Shown here: positions 63,052-64,000 of the stretch, one piece after another | How positions within the stretch are numbered: position 1 is the stretch's first letter | Layout of the letters: the number at the start of each line of letters is the position of its first letter | Source of the DNA: Sulfurimonadaceae bacterium | GTDB taxonomy: Bacteria; Campylobacterota; Campylobacteria; Campylobacterales; Sulfurimonadaceae | Length of the DNA: 64,000 bases | Direction: 5' to 3' | Assembly (NCBI GenBank): GCA_028683835.1 | Contig: JAQUHB010000009.1 | Coordinates: forward strand, 21,102-85,101 | Notes under the pieces: model-generated | The model's input: only the letters and a program-made list of their open reading frames with translations | Told to the model about the DNA's origin: nothing | Database searches by the model: none | Translations under genes and position numbers: made by a program

Positions 63052-64000
63052 CTACCTTTTGATTTTAATTTCAAAGATCTTTTTTTCATTTTCAAGTAAA
63101 AAAACATCTCCATCATGCGCTGTGGCTATCTGTTTACAGAGGATAAGTCCAAGACCGTTGCCTTTGACTTTTGTACTTTTAAACGCTTCAAAAAGAGCTT
63201 TCTTATTTTCAATAGGCACACCGGAATCATAAATATAAAAGTGATGAAACTCTTCGTCTTGCTTGTAACTGAGTTCAACTGTTCCCTCATCTTCCTCATC
63301 AAGTTCGATAGCATCGATGGCATTGATAAGAAAATTTGAAAACATCATCAAAAGAAGATCAAAATCGCCATAAAGCGTAAAATCATCCTCCAAAAAACGA
63401 AACTCAATCTCTTTTGAATAGCTATAATAAGTAGTTATCTCTTTTAACGAGTCTTGAATCTCTTTCCAATGCAAAGATTTTTTTTCAGCACTCACCCCTT
63501 TAGAAAACATCAAAGTCGATTTAATAATCCGCTCAATTCGATAGATCGATTTCTCTATCTCAGTCACGATAGCAATATTTTCCGACCTAACCCGTTTTTT
63601 CAGCGTCGAAGCAAGCAGAGCAATAGAACCGATAGGATTGCGTATCTCATGAGAAAGATGTGCCGCCATCTGTCCCATAGTTGCGAGGTTTTCTTTACGT
63701 TTTTGCTCAGTAATATCTGTAGCGCTGATAAGATATTTATCCTGATAGTTACTGATACGCACAAGATAAGAATTCTCTTTAAAATTGATCTCATAATCAT
63801 TTTCATCAAGACGAAGTATCACTAAAATTTCAGAGAGTTCTTTAGCTTGAGAATTTTGTAAAAACACTTTACCGTCATTTTCAAGTATCCAGATCGCATT
63901 TGGCAAAAACTCCACAACTTTTTCTATAGTGTCTTGAAGATGTCTATAAGAAGCTTTCAATTCCCCAAAATTACTCTCTATCTTGTAGGTCTGCTCGATT
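63052..64000 (-). CDS. Sensor histidine kinase, 5' part truncated by the window edge
   Basis: MAAHLSHEIRNPIGSIALLAS, GNGLGLILCKQ. The listed TTG start at 63960 is probably internal, since the frame stays open to 64000 (IEQTYKIESNFGELKASYRHLQDT). Confidence 0.9.
   Translation of the reverse strand, partial: IEQTYKIESNFGELKASYRHLQDTIEKVVEFLPNAIWILENDGKVFLQNSQAKELSEILVILRLDENDYEINFKENSYLVRISNYQDKYLISATDITEQKRKENLATMGQMAAHLSHEIRNPIGSIALLASTLKKRVRSENIAIVTEIEKSIYRIERIIKSTLMFSKGVSAEKKSLHWKEIQDSLKEITTYYSYSKEIEFRFLEDDFTLYGDFDLLLMMFSNFLINAIDAIELDEEDEGTVELSYKQDEEFHHFYIYDSGVPIENKKALFEAFKSTKVKGNGLGLILCKQIATAHDGDVFLLENEKKIFEIKIKR

Noticed and set aside
63454-63825. 123-aa plus-strand ORF opposite the terminal histidine kinase
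   Set aside because: Antisense to conserved kinase motifs, no RBS or recognisable domain.
1-64000. Search for tRNA, rRNA, CRISPR arrays, IS elements, prophage
   Set aside because: No cloverleaf-like genes, rRNA segments, regularly spaced repeats, transposase/integrase ORFs or phage genes were recognised by eye.

Overview
The window looks like ordinary, gene-dense chromosome from a Campylobacterota (epsilonproteobacterial) organism, plausibly a Sulfurimonas-like sulfur oxidiser. That placement is inferred from gene content and remembered synteny with Campylobacter/Helicobacter; no search was run. I can support about 58 protein-coding genes. They include speA-cysE-aspC, two tandem lpxD paralogs next to ilvH-ilvI, ppx/gppA, ilvA, an ABC/permease/DUF3299 cassette, rhlE, a ClC channel, an rfb dTDP-rhamnose set, and an rpoN-lptB-tsaE-trpD-S4 run. 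Further along are PiT plus pst-phoU phosphate transport, ktrAB-type K+ uptake, dctQM, and a murF-ddl-ruvA-fapA/murJ-cysS-pyrD-M16-dapA-SDR block. The last part holds a PAS/MCP-CZB pair, pgsA-rseP-yggS, and a dense signalling region at the right end. I saw no rRNA, tRNA, CRISPR array, prophage or transposon. The most interesting signals are: (1) a short palindrome, TTACATGTAA, occurring 13 times exactly plus several one-mismatch copies, mostly inside genes, which resembles a highly iterated palindrome; (2) a tight operon of two histidine kinases (one FIST-domain), a REC-HK-REC-HPt hybrid and a methyltransferase-like protein; (3) stop codons sitting in or at the loops of 3'-end hairpins at four genes; (4) two Pho-box-like 11-bp direct repeats in the pst locus; (5) tandem lpxD; (6) a split Aer-like PAS + MCP-CZB module beside a cytochrome c'-like gene; (7) a possible metal-linked ABC-DUF3299 cassette; (8) an unlisted 31-aa membrane micropeptide.
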